A stretch of DNA of 9,933 nt, from contig CALFLO010000138.1 in assembly GCA_937880175.1 (NCBI GenBank), positions 1 through 9,933 on the forward strand, given 5' to 3'. The notes under the pieces are model-generated. The model worked only from the letters and a program-made list of their open reading frames with translations, searched no databases and was not told where the DNA came from. Positions 1-6,552 of this stretch are shown here, one piece after another (the stretch's first letter is position 1; each line of letters starts with the position of its first letter). Origin of the DNA: an uncultured Gluconobacter sp. (lineage in GTDB: Bacteria > Pseudomonadota > Alphaproteobacteria > Acetobacterales > Acetobacteraceae). Both the position numbers and the translations under genes were made by a program.

Positions 1-46
1 CCCCAGAAGACCTCAGTAAGTGGCCCCCGCTGCGTCGGTGAACGGG

Positions 47-75
47 CTTATACGGCCAGCTCATGAGGGGGTCAA
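47..75 (-). promoter_or_regulatory. Strong sigma70-type promoter firing leftward out of the window (rRNA/tRNA-operon style)
   Basis: Read on the minus strand there is a -35 box TTGACC (70-75), a spacer of exactly 17 bases (53-69) and a -10 box TATAAG (47-52). Directly upstream (about 76-110) is an A/T-rich stretch with runs of A and T, resembling an UP element. Downstream of the -10 the sequence is GC-rich (CCCGTTCACC), like the discriminator of stringently controlled promoters. Transcription would start near position 40 and run off the window edge. The combination of near-consensus boxes, UP-like tract and GC-rich discriminator is typical of rRNA, tRNA or ribosomal-protein operons; the transcribed gene itself is not visible. 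Confidence 0.7.
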
Positions 76-102
76 CAGGAAAATTGCATTTTTGTGAAAA
101 AA

Positions 103-1071
103 TCAGATTCCGTGGAACTTCCTGAACCAGAGGCAGAACTCTTTCATGCCCTCCTCAAAGGACACTTCCGGTTGCCATCCGCAGAATTCTCTTACTTTTT
201 CCAGAGAGGCCCAGGTGGATTCCATGTCAGCGACCGGTCTGGGACGGCGTTCCACGACAGCTTTCTTTCCCAGATCCTGTTCAAGAAGCTCGATCATGCG
301 GGTCACCCTTTCAGGCTTATCCCCCCCGAGATTGAACACCCTCGACAGTCCCGCTTCCGGTGGTTTGACCAGAACCTTCTGCACGCCCCTGACGATGTCA
401 TCGACGTAAGTGAAGTCGCGGGAGAGGTTCTTCCCTTCATAAAGGGTGACCGGGCGACCTTCCGAAATGGCTTTCGCGAACCCGTAATACGCCATGTCGG
501 GTCGGCCCCATGGGCCATAGACAGTGAAAAACCGAAGCCCCGTCTGCGGAATGCCGTACAGATACGCGTAGGATTCAGAGGTCAGTTCAGCGGCGCGTTT
601 GGTTGCGGCATAGACGGAGCTTGGATGCTCGACCCGATCCGTTTCCCGGAAAGGGACGCTCTGGTTGCGGCCATAGACTGACGACGAAGACGCATAAACG
701 ACATGCGTCAGCTTTTTCAGATGTCGGCACGCCTCCAGAAGGGCCACCTGCCCCATGACATTGGACGTTACATAAGAATAGGGATCGACCATCGAGTGCC
801 GGACCCCGGCCTGAGCGGCAAGATGGACCACGGCATCCAGATTGGAGTGGCGTTCGACGAGGGCCTGCATGGCCTCGGGGCTGGACACATCCGTCTTCAG
901 GAAGCTGAATTGCGGATGAGGCTCAAGCTGCTCCAGACGCGCCTGTTTCAGGGACGGATCATAATAGGCATTGAGCGTATCAACGCCCACGACGTCCATG
1001 CCCTGCTTCAGAAGGGCTTGCGCAACATGAAACCCTATAAACCCGGCGACACCGGTAACCAGAACCTTCAC
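103..1071 (-). CDS. NAD-dependent sugar-nucleotide epimerase, UDP-glucuronate 4-epimerase-like
   Basis: This 322-residue extended short-chain dehydrogenase/reductase probably inverts C4 of a UDP-sugar, most likely UDP-glucuronate to UDP-galacturonate, to supply precursors for surface polysaccharide in the cytoplasm. The Rossmann nucleotide-binding motif TGVAGFIG is at residues 6-13. The catalytic serine region ASSSSVYG spans 127-134, and the YxxxK pair is in YAATK (154-158). RDFTYVDDI (218-226) and the C-terminal GWQPEVSFEEGMKEF segment are typical of the UDP-glucuronate/UDP-galacturonate epimerase branch. The start is GTG, 7 bases after the DUF192 stop codon, so the two genes are probably co-transcribed and translationally coupled; no strong ribosome-binding site is seen. 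Substrate specificity cannot be settled from motifs: UDP-N-acetylhexosamine epimerases look similar. The class is certain and the exact substrate is inferred. Confidence 0.9.
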   Translation of the reverse strand: MKVLVTGVAGFIGFHVAQALLKQGMDVVGVDTLNAYYDPSLKQARLEQLEPHPQFSFLKTDVSSPEAMQALVERHSNLDAVVHLAAQAGVRHSMVDPYSYVTSNVMGQVALLEACRHLKKLTHVVYASSSSVYGRNQSVPFRETDRVEHPSSVYAATKRAAELTSESYAYLYGIPQTGLRFFTVYGPWGRPDMAYYGFAKAISEGRPVTLYEGKNLSRDFTYVDDIVRGVQKVLVKPPEAGLSRVFNLGGDKPERVTRMIELLEQDLGKKAVVERRPRPVADMESTWASLEKVREFCGWQPEVSFEEGMKEFCLWFRKFHGI

Positions 1072-1078
1072 TGTAGCA

Positions 1079-1555
1079 TCAGTGCTTCAGGGCAGAGCTG
1101 GTTACAGTGTCACCCACCCGGATCCCGAGCTTTGCCGTAACGCCACCCGCGAGTTCAAGCGTATTGGCGACTACGCCGTCGCTGCGCAGGATCGCCTCGC
1201 TCAAAGGGACGGCGTTTTCCGCGATGGCGTGAATGTGGTTCGTGGAATCAATGAACACGATATCCAGCGGCACGAGCGTATTGCGCATCCACATGTCAGA
1301 CACCTGAGGCGTTGCCCACATAAAGAGCATCCCCTCATTTTCCGGCAGATGCTTGCGGAACATTTCCCCGACTTCCTGCTGGCGGTAGGTCTTGGCCAAT
1401 TCGACGGTGAAGGCGTGCTTCTGACCGTCGCGCGTCGTGATGGTCAGGGCCTCGGTTGGCAGATGGGCCTGTGGCTGCGTGATCGGCTCTTCCGCCTTTG
1501 CAAGGCCGGCACTCATTCCAAGCGCCGCTACCAGCGCACAGCATAAAACTCGCAT
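1079..1555 (-). CDS. Exported DUF192 family protein
   Basis: The protein has 158 residues. The N-terminus is a clear Sec signal peptide: a short basic start, a hydrophobic stretch at about residues 3-19 and a likely cleavage after the Ala-Lys-Ala near residue 21. The rest is one DUF192 domain, recognised by TTRDGQKHAFTVELA, the GMLFMW region, the hallmark WMRNTLVPLDIVFID (about residues 88-102) and the closing LELAGGVTAKLGIRVGD. DUF192 has no established biochemical activity; the protein is likely periplasmic. It starts at ATG 16 bases after the stop of the metallo-hydrolase gene and ends 7 bases before the epimerase start, so it is the middle gene of a three-gene run. The neighbours do not suggest a common pathway. 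Family and export are well supported; function is unknown. Confidence 0.9.
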   Translation of the reverse strand: MRVLCCALVAALGMSAGLAKAEEPITQPQAHLPTEALTITTRDGQKHAFTVELAKTYRQQEVGEMFRKHLPENEGMLFMWATPQVSDMWMRNTLVPLDIVFIDSTNHIHAIAENAVPLSEAILRSDGVVANTLELAGGVTAKLGIRVGDTVTSSALKH

Positions 1556-1571
1556 GATATGACTTTCAGAT

Positions 1572-2222
1572 TCAGGAAATCAGGAACGGATTGGTCCGGC
1601 GCTCTTCGCCGATGGTCGTCGGCATCCCATGCCCGCACAGGACCACGGTGTCGTCGGGCAGCGTCAGAAGATGTCTGCGAATGCCGTCCACCAGTGCCTG
1701 CGCATCGCCATAGGCGAAATCGGTGCGGCCAACGGTTCCCCGGAACAGCGTATCGCCCGCAAGAACGCGGCGGTTGTCATGATCCACAAAGACAACGTGC
1801 CCAGGCGTATGGCCCGGAACATGCGCCACATGCAGATCCTGTCCCAGCAGATGCAGGACCTCGCCGTCTTCCACAAAGCGGTCAGGAGCAACATTCTCCA
1901 TGCCGGGTATCCCGAAAGCGGCGGCCTGTTTCGTGATGCTCTGCAACAGGAACTCGTCCCGGCGATCCGGCCCTATAACGGGAACAGGCTGACCCTGCTG
2001 CTTTTCAAGAGCTCTCTTCAGGGCGGCCGCGCCACCGGCATGGTCCAGATGGCCGTGCGTCAGAAGAATGGCCTCGACTGTCAGGCCGCCCAGATGATGA
2101 AGGATGTCTCCGACATCACCGCCGGGATCGACCACAACGGCACGCCCCTCATCATTCGAGAGAATGGTGCAGTTCTGCCGCAAAGGCGTTACCGGCACCC
2201 GCTTCGCATACAAAGGAGTCAC
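1572..2222 (-). CDS. Metallo-beta-lactamase-fold hydrolase, YcbL / glyoxalase II-like
   Basis: This 216-residue protein belongs to the binuclear metal hydrolase superfamily, in the short YcbL-like group related to hydroxyacylglutathione hydrolase. The metal-binding set is complete: THGHLDH gives H56, H58, D60 and H61; VPGHTPGH gives H138; AGDTLF gives D157; and CGHGMPTTIG gives H198. FRGTVGRTDF (160-169) is typical of the YcbL type. The length (about 215, against about 250 for true GloB) suggests that the C-terminal glutathione-binding helices are missing, so thioester hydrolysis is possible but the natural substrate is unknown. The start is GTG, preceded by GGAAGGGGGAG at a good distance on the minus strand. 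It is the first gene of the run MBL hydrolase - DUF192 - epimerase and diverges from the RidA gene. Confidence 0.9.
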   Translation of the reverse strand: MTPLYAKRVPVTPLRQNCTILSNDEGRAVVVDPGGDVGDILHHLGGLTVEAILLTHGHLDHAGGAAALKRALEKQQGQPVPVIGPDRRDEFLLQSITKQAAAFGIPGMENVAPDRFVEDGEVLHLLGQDLHVAHVPGHTPGHVVFVDHDNRRVLAGDTLFRGTVGRTDFAYGDAQALVDGIRRHLLTLPDDTVVLCGHGMPTTIGEERRTNPFLIS

Positions 2223-2394
2223 AGCTCCCCCTTCCAGACGGTCCGTTCTGATGTGGCGATACAGCGTCAGTCCCTGCGCGACAAGTCAGTCCCCCTGTCG
2301 CGTCAGGCCACCTTCAAACCGATCAACACGGATCATTGACCCCTTTTCGCAGGGAGGTCACTCTCCACCTTTCCCTATCAGACAAGGTGTCATC
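2223..2394. promoter_or_regulatory. Divergent intergenic region between the MBL hydrolase and RidA genes, with short repeats
   Basis: This 172-base spacer must hold the promoters of two divergent genes. It contains a direct repeat GTCAGTCCC at 2266-2274 and 2285-2293 (period 19). A perfect 7-base inverted repeat, CGCGACA (2277-2283) and TGTCGCG (2296-2302), encloses a 12-base loop. On the plus strand a TTGACC (2336-2341) could be the -35 box for the RidA gene, but no good -10 lies 16-18 bases downstream. A small imperfect hairpin follows at 2352-2375. I could not assign a convincing complete promoter on either strand. Confidence 0.4.
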
Positions 2395-2745
2395 ATGAGC
2401 CGCATCATCCGCACAGAACCCAACGCCATTCTTTCCAAGGCCGTCGAGTATCACGGCTTCATCTTCACGCAGGGCGTCGTAGCCGCCGATCTGTCCAAGG
2501 GAATTGAAGAGCAGACCAAAAGCGTTCTCGACCAGATTGACGAGATTCTCGAGCAGCATGGCACCGACAAGACGCGCATCCTGCAGGCCCAGATCTGGGT
2601 GAAGGACATTGCCGACCGCGCCGCTCTCAACACGGTGTGGTCCGCATGGCTGCCGGAAAACATGGCCCCCGCCCGCGCCTGCGTTCAGGCCGTCATGGCG
2701 GATCCGGACATCCTTGTGGAAATCATGCTCACGACGACGAAATGA
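2395..2745 (+). CDS. RidA (YjgF/YER057c/UK114) family protein, YoaB-like subgroup
   Basis: This is a 116-residue single-domain protein of the Rid family. Archetypal RidA is a cytoplasmic trimer that hydrolyses reactive enamine/imine intermediates released by pyridoxal-phosphate enzymes. The family arginine is present in APARACVQA (R94) and the glutamate in LVEIM (E109). The N-terminal FTQGVVAAD and IWVKDI segments fit. The PARACVQAVMADPDILVEIM ending resembles the less-studied Rid subgroups (YoaB-like) more than archetypal RidA, so enamine deaminase activity is plausible but not assured. The ATG at 2395 is chosen because the Rid domain begins there and AAGGTG lies about 7 bases upstream; there is no in-frame start just upstream with a better site. 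It is monocistronic or loosely followed by the CHAP gene after a 172-base gap. Confidence 0.88.
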   Translation: MSRIIRTEPNAILSKAVEYHGFIFTQGVVAADLSKGIEEQTKSVLDQIDEILEQHGTDKTRILQAQIWVKDIADRAALNTVWSAWLPENMAPARACVQAVMADPDILVEIMLTTTK

Positions 2746-2849
2746 TCTGAACCGGACGATTATGGCGAGAATGCAGCAGACTGTGGTGTCAAAAAGATTT
2801 TCTTTGGAAATGAAAATTTAACACTCAGTCCTGCATTCTGCTCTTGTCA

Positions 2850-2883
2850 GGGTTGCGGGAAGGTTGTTACCTGCCTGTAACCC
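2850..2883 (+). other. Strong RNA hairpin upstream of the CHAP-domain gene
   Basis: Bases 2850-2864 pair with 2869-2883 around a 4-base loop (TGTT). The 15-position stem has 12 Watson-Crick pairs, two G-U pairs and one A-G mismatch. No T run follows, so it is not a classical intrinsic terminator. It ends 34 bases before the likely GTG start of the next gene. It could be a 5' leader element of that gene or the 3' end of the RidA transcript. The surrounding gap (2746-2917) also holds an A/T-rich stretch (2790-2822) that may contain a promoter, but no convincing -35/-10 pair was found. Confidence 0.5.
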
Positions 2884-2917
2884 GAACAACACACAACCAA
2901 TCAGGATCCTAAAGATC

Positions 2918-3634
2918 GTGAAGCATAAAAGTTGCCGGAAAAACTTTCTCTCTGCTCTGGCGCTTTCCGCTGTTGCGTTCTTTTCGGGACAGGCTCAGGC
3001 CCGTCACAGTTCGGGTCATCATGGACGGACGGTTTTTCACAGCCACCGCTCCACGAGCCACCATCATTCCTATGCTCACGTCATCCAGTGCGTCGCCTAT
3101 GCCAAGACGGCTTCAGAAGTCGTTCTGCACGGCAACGCGCGTGACTGGTGGTACAATGCTGCTGGCGTTTATGCCCGCGGCTCTGCACCGCAGTCAGGTT
3201 CAGTCCTGAACTTCCGGGCCATCCGCCGCATGCCGCTTGGCCATGTTGCCGTGGTGCGTTCGGTGGAAGACAGCCGCACCATCTATATCGACCAGTCGCA
3301 CTGGGCATCCAATGGCATCGCACACAACGTGCGCGTCGTTGACGTTTCGCCCAACAATGACTGGAGCGCCGTCCGCGTCGCTCTGAATGATCGCAGCGGC
3401 CGACTGGGCAGCATCTATCCGACCTATGGCTTCATCTATCCCCATTCCGACAATGGCGACCGTAACCCGGCCCCGCATGTCGTGATGGCACGTGCTTCGA
3501 CCCCCTCAGGCTTCCGTCACCGCGCCGTGCTGAATGGATCGGATGCTCTGAGCCATCCGATGAACAGCACCGAAGTGGCCGAAGCTCCGGACGATGCCTT
3601 CACCTCGGACGCTCCCGACCGTTCGATTCGCTGA
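2918..3634 (+). CDS. Secreted CHAP-domain peptidase/amidase with a histidine-rich N-terminal linker
   Basis: The protein has 238 residues from the chosen GTG. That start gives a textbook signal peptide: basic HKSCRK, a hydrophobic core LSALALSAVAFF and an AQA cleavage site near residue 28. A TTG start at 2864 would put 18 hydrophilic residues in front of it and lies inside the hairpin. Residues 29-54 carry nine histidines. A CHAP domain (NlpC/P60-like cysteine fold) follows: candidate nucleophile C58 in QCVAYAKTAS, the NARDWW segment, H109 in GHVAVV and D125 in YIDQSHW. CHAP enzymes usually cut peptide or amide bonds in peptidoglycan, so a role in cell-wall turnover is likely. The C-terminal 55 residues are low in recognisable structure. 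An AGGA (2903-2906) is a possible ribosome-binding site, spaced rather far. The exact bond cleaved is unknown. Confidence 0.85.
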   Translation: MKHKSCRKNFLSALALSAVAFFSGQAQARHSSGHHGRTVFHSHRSTSHHHSYAHVIQCVAYAKTASEVVLHGNARDWWYNAAGVYARGSAPQSGSVLNFRAIRRMPLGHVAVVRSVEDSRTIYIDQSHWASNGIAHNVRVVDVSPNNDWSAVRVALNDRSGRLGSIYPTYGFIYPHSDNGDRNPAPHVVMARASTPSGFRHRAVLNGSDALSHPMNSTEVAEAPDDAFTSDAPDRSIR

Positions 3635-3644
3635 TAGAGCCTGA

Positions 3645-3665
3645 CGACCGGGCTTAGTCCGGTCG
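3645..3665. terminator. Possible bidirectional terminator between the converging CHAP and rlmH genes
   Basis: CGACCGG (3645-3651) and CCGGTCG (3659-3665) form a perfect 7-base inverted repeat that a G-U and a C-G pair extend inward. It sits in the 19-base gap between two converging stop codons and covers the rlmH stop codon itself. No T run follows on either strand, so efficient intrinsic termination is uncertain. Confidence 0.4.
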
Positions 3666-4112
3666 CGATTCCCTGTGATAGGGATGACCGGTATTGATGG
3701 CCTGAGCACGGAACACCTGCTCGGCGATCAGAACCCTGACCAGCATATGCGGCCAGGTCAGTTTCCCAAGAGAAATTACGGAATCGGCACGCTGGATTAC
3801 GGTTGAATCCAGCCCTTCCGCACCACCGATCAGAAAATGAATGGGGCGTCCGGATTCCTGCCAGCGGGACAGCATTTCCGCCAGACGCAGGCTGTCAGGC
3901 GTTTTACCGCCTTCGTCCAGCGCCACGATCAGGGCATTGTCAGGACAGGCCCCCAGAAGAGCCGCGGCATCCTTGCGCTTCTGCTCCTGGACGCTGCCTT
4001 TTGACGGCGCGAGTTCCGTCACCGTCAGGGCAGGCCGGATCCGGCCTGCATAACGCTCGAACAGTTCGCGCTCCGGCCCGGCTTTGAGCCGGCCGATTGC
4101 GACCAGTTTCAT
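3654..4112 (-). CDS. rlmH: 23S rRNA (pseudouridine-1915-N3) methyltransferase RlmH
   Basis: RlmH uses S-adenosylmethionine to methylate pseudouridine 1915 in helix 69 of 23S rRNA, acting on assembled 70S ribosomes. The 152-residue length matches the family (about 155). The SPOUT trefoil-knot signatures are all present: FLIGGAEGL (93-101), SLGKLTWPHMLVRVLIAEQ (114-132) and the C-terminal GHPYHRE (142-148), which carries conserved substrate-contact residues. The ATG directly abuts the TGA of rsfS with no intervening base, so translation is probably coupled. It is the last gene of the ychF-proA-nadD-rsfS-rlmH run, and the rsfS-rlmH pairing is conserved across many bacteria. Confidence 0.96.
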   Translation of the reverse strand: MKLVAIGRLKAGPERELFERYAGRIRPALTVTELAPSKGSVQEQKRKDAAALLGACPDNALIVALDEGGKTPDSLRLAEMLSRWQESGRPIHFLIGGAEGLDSTVIQRADSVISLGKLTWPHMLVRVLIAEQVFRAQAINTGHPYHRESRPD

Positions 4113-4616
4113 TCAGTCCTGCTCTTCGTCCTGTCCGACGGCGACTTCGTTTTCGCTTCCGTCCAGATCACTGCCCCACATCCGCTCAAGGCCGTAAAGC
4201 TCGCGGCTTTCCGGCTTGAAGAGATGAACGACAACGTCACCGGCGTCGATCAGGACCCAGTCACTGCCATTCGCACCTTCGATCAGGATACGCTTGATGC
4301 CGATCTCATTGAGCTTCTTCTCAATGTGATGCGCCATTGCGGAGATCTGGCGGTCGGCAAGACCCGTCGCAATGACCATGCGATCAGCGAAGTTCGCGCG
4401 TCCGACCAGATCCAGCACAACGATGTCTTCACCCTTGTCTTCATCCAGACTCGTGGTGATGACCGTCAGCATGCTGGTCAGAAGATCCGGCTGCACGGGT
4501 TCGCGCTTGACGGCCGTTTTCTTCGGTCCGGCAACAGCCGCCTTTTTACGAGCCGTTCCCGGCACCTTGGCAGCCTCGGCCAGTGCCGCATCGGGGGAGC
4601 TGGTTTTCCGGCGCAC
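4113..4616 (-). CDS. rsfS: Ribosome silencing factor RsfS
   Basis: RsfS (RsfA, formerly YbeB/Iojap) binds ribosomal protein uL14 on the 50S subunit and blocks joining with the 30S subunit, lowering translation in stationary phase or starvation. From the GTG used here the protein has 167 residues. The RsfS domain occupies about 43-148, with EDIVVLDL (63-70), ADRMVIATG (77-85), GSDWVLIDAGDVVVHLF (117-133) and RELYGLERMWG (138-148). It is flanked by an Ala/Lys-rich basic N-terminal arm and an acidic tail (ENEVAVGQDEEQD); E. coli RsfS is only about 105 residues. The GTG has a poor ribosome-binding site. An in-frame ATC at 4656-4658, 14 codons upstream, has AGGAG at an ideal 8-base spacing and may be the true start, giving 181 residues. 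The stop abuts the rlmH start. Confidence 0.93.
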   Translation of the reverse strand: MRRKTSSPDAALAEAAKVPGTARKKAAVAGPKKTAVKREPVQPDLLTSMLTVITTSLDEDKGEDIVVLDLVGRANFADRMVIATGLADRQISAMAHHIEKKLNEIGIKRILIEGANGSDWVLIDAGDVVVHLFKPESRELYGLERMWGSDLDGSENEVAVGQDEEQD

Positions 4617-4663
4617 AGGCTTTTTGGCCTGCGATTCGGGAGAGGTCGTCTTGGTGATGGTTT

Positions 4664-5251
4664 TTACTCCTGATCGGAATCCGGACGAAACTGGCCGGAC
4701 TCACGCAACGCTGTAGCCGATATATCGTTCTGCGGCGCAGAAAGGAACGTCCATGCGTTGCCTTTTCGCTCCGCAAGCACCGGAGATTCCCGTGAAGGCC
4801 GTCTCTGGTGCCGCAAAACGGACGCCGCGGGCCCCCGCAAGGCAGGCGAAACGCTGCCAGGGCGCGGGACGACGGCTATGGGAACCATCGCAGCCAACCG
4901 GCGCCAGCGCTTCCAGCGCGACAGCTGCGCCAGACCATCCGCCCCCATCAGCCACACGAAATGCACATGCGGGAAACGCTGCTTCAGCAGTCCAACGGTT
5001 TTTACGGTGAAACGCTGACCAAGCCGCGATTCGATATCCGTTGCCACGATTCGCCGTCCGTCTGCAATCCGCTCCGCAGAGGCAAGGCGCACTCTGAACG
5101 AGGCCATGCCTTTGCTCGGCTTGAGCGGATTCCCCGGCGACACCATGAGCCACACCTGATCCAGCCGCAGAGCCCGCAAGGCGCGCCGTGCCACCATGAG
5201 GTGCCCCGCATGAGCCGGGTTGAACGAGCCGCCCAGCAGACCGATCCGCAT
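4664..5251 (-). CDS. nadD: Nicotinate-nucleotide adenylyltransferase NadD
   Basis: NadD transfers AMP from ATP to nicotinate mononucleotide, giving deamido-NAD in the NAD synthesis pathway. The 195-residue protein shows the nucleotidyltransferase signature GGSFNPAHAGH (7-17, with the HxGH histidines 14 and 17), WLMGADGLAQLSRWKRW (100-116) and the C-terminal ISATALR (177-183), matching the family ISSTxIR motif. The ATG at 5251 is chosen because the fold begins within three residues of it. Longer in-frame starts would run 26 residues into proA and add no recognisable sequence. It begins 32 bases after the proA stop. The proA-nadD-rsfS-rlmH order is common in alphaproteobacteria. The stop codon TAA is part of the sequence that could serve as ribosome-binding context for rsfS. 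Confidence 0.94.
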   Translation of the reverse strand: MRIGLLGGSFNPAHAGHLMVARRALRALRLDQVWLMVSPGNPLKPSKGMASFRVRLASAERIADGRRIVATDIESRLGQRFTVKTVGLLKQRFPHVHFVWLMGADGLAQLSRWKRWRRLAAMVPIAVVPRPGSVSPALRGPAASVLRHQRRPSRESPVLAERKGNAWTFLSAPQNDISATALRESGQFRPDSDQE

Positions 5252-5283
5252 TTTCCGACCGTCGCCGGACGTCGGGATGCTGG

Positions 5284-6552
5284 TCAGCCCCGCACCTGCC
5301 CGGTGCCGATTACTTCGTACCGGTAACATGTCAGCTGCTCGAGCCCCACTGGACCGCGCGCATGCATACGTCCTGTCGCAATGCCGATTTCCGCACCGAA
5401 TCCGAACTCCCCACCGTCACAGAACTGCGTAGACGCATTCCACATCACGACCGCGCTGTCCGTCCCGTTGAGGAACGCAGAAGCGGCTTCAGGATCTTCG
5501 GCAAGAATGGCCTCGGTATGCGAGCTTCCGTGCCGTGCGATATGATCCAGAGCGTCTTCCACCCCGTCCACAACGGCAATCGAAATCACGGCGTCCAGCC
5601 ATTCCGTGCTGAAATCATCAGCCGAGGCCGCTTCAAGCGTTGGCACGATTTCACGCGCTTGGTCGTCTGCCCGGAAGGCACATCCCTTCGCCGCCAGATC
5701 CTGAACCAGAAGCGGCAGCAGCGTCGGGGCGATCGCCGCATCGATCAGCAGCGTTTCCGTCGCACCGCAGATCCCGGTCCGACGCATTTTCGCATCCAGC
5801 AGCACTTTGCGAGCCATGGCCGGATCAGCACTCGCATGGATGTAGGTGTGATTCAGGCCGTCCGCATGGGCAAGAACCGGCACGCGGGCCTCACGCTGCA
5901 CACGTTCCACGAGGGACTTGCCGCCACGCGGAATAATCAGGTCGATCTGTCCCGAGGCCTGTAGCATGGCCCCGACCAGCGCCCGATCCGCGGATGGCAG
6001 GATCTGCACACAGGCTTCATCCAGCCCGGCTTCCCGCAATCCGTCTTCCATCGCCATCTGGATGGCGCGAGCGGAATGGAGGCTTTCCCCGCCGCCGCGC
6101 AAAATCACCGCATTGCCGGACTTGATGCACAAAGCAGCAGCATCGGCCCCAACATTCGGACGACTTTCGTAGATCATGCCGATCACGCCAAGCGGCGTCG
6201 CCACCCGACGGAAATGCAGCCCGTTCGGCCGGTCCCATTCCGCCAGAACACGCCCGACCGGATCCGGCAGGCGCGACACGTCTTCCAGACCGCGCGCCAT
6301 GGCCTCGACCCGTTCCGGCGTGAGCGTCAGGCGGTCCCGGAACGCCGCGTTCCTGTCTTGCGACAGCGCGGCCAGATCCTGCTGGTTGGCCGCGACGATC
6401 TCACCGCTACGTGCCCGCAAGGCCTTTGCCGCCTCGGCCAGCGCATGGTTGCGGGTTTCCTCGCTGGCCCGCGCGAGACTCCGGCTGGCATGGCGGGCAC
6501 GCTCCGCCAGACCCTCCAGAATCCGCGTGGCCTGGGAGGAAGCGTCAGACAT
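5284..6552 (-). CDS. proA: Gamma-glutamyl phosphate reductase ProA
   Basis: ProA reduces gamma-glutamyl phosphate with NADPH to glutamate semialdehyde, the second step of proline synthesis. The 422 residues match the family (E. coli 417). It is an aldehyde-dehydrogenase-fold enzyme with GMIYESRPNVGADAAALCIKSGN (125-147), the nucleotide-binding region LRGGGES (151-157), and the catalytic cysteine C262 in MRRTGICGATETLL (256-269). The family block DGGEFGFGAEIGIATGRMHARGP is at 379-401. The ATG at 6552 is chosen because the conserved N-terminal helix follows it; longer in-frame starts lie inside the ychF coding region. The gene overlaps the ychF 3' end by 8 bases, consistent with coupled translation. 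Its usual partner proB (glutamate 5-kinase) is not in the window. Confidence 0.96.
   Translation of the reverse strand: MSDASSQATRILEGLAERARHASRSLARASEETRNHALAEAAKALRARSGEIVAANQQDLAALSQDRNAAFRDRLTLTPERVEAMARGLEDVSRLPDPVGRVLAEWDRPNGLHFRRVATPLGVIGMIYESRPNVGADAAALCIKSGNAVILRGGGESLHSARAIQMAMEDGLREAGLDEACVQILPSADRALVGAMLQASGQIDLIIPRGGKSLVERVQREARVPVLAHADGLNHTYIHASADPAMARKVLLDAKMRRTGICGATETLLIDAAIAPTLLPLLVQDLAAKGCAFRADDQAREIVPTLEAASADDFSTEWLDAVISIAVVDGVEDALDHIARHGSSHTEAILAEDPEAASAFLNGTDSAVVMWNASTQFCDGGEFGFGAEIGIATGRMHARGPVGLEQLTCYRYEVIGTGQVRG

Noticed and set aside
94..681. A 195-codon plus-strand open frame antisense to the epimerase gene
   Set aside because: The minus-strand epimerase in the same DNA has all family motifs. 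The plus-strand translation resembles no family and is a typical antisense shadow in GC-rich DNA.
2864..2917. A TTG start for the CHAP protein 18 codons upstream
   Set aside because: It would place hydrophilic residues before the signal peptide, sits inside a strong hairpin and has no properly spaced ribosome-binding site.
5252..5329. A longer NadD starting inside proA
   Set aside because: The adenylyltransferase fold begins at the ATG at 5251. The 26 extra residues are the shifted proA frame with no homology features.
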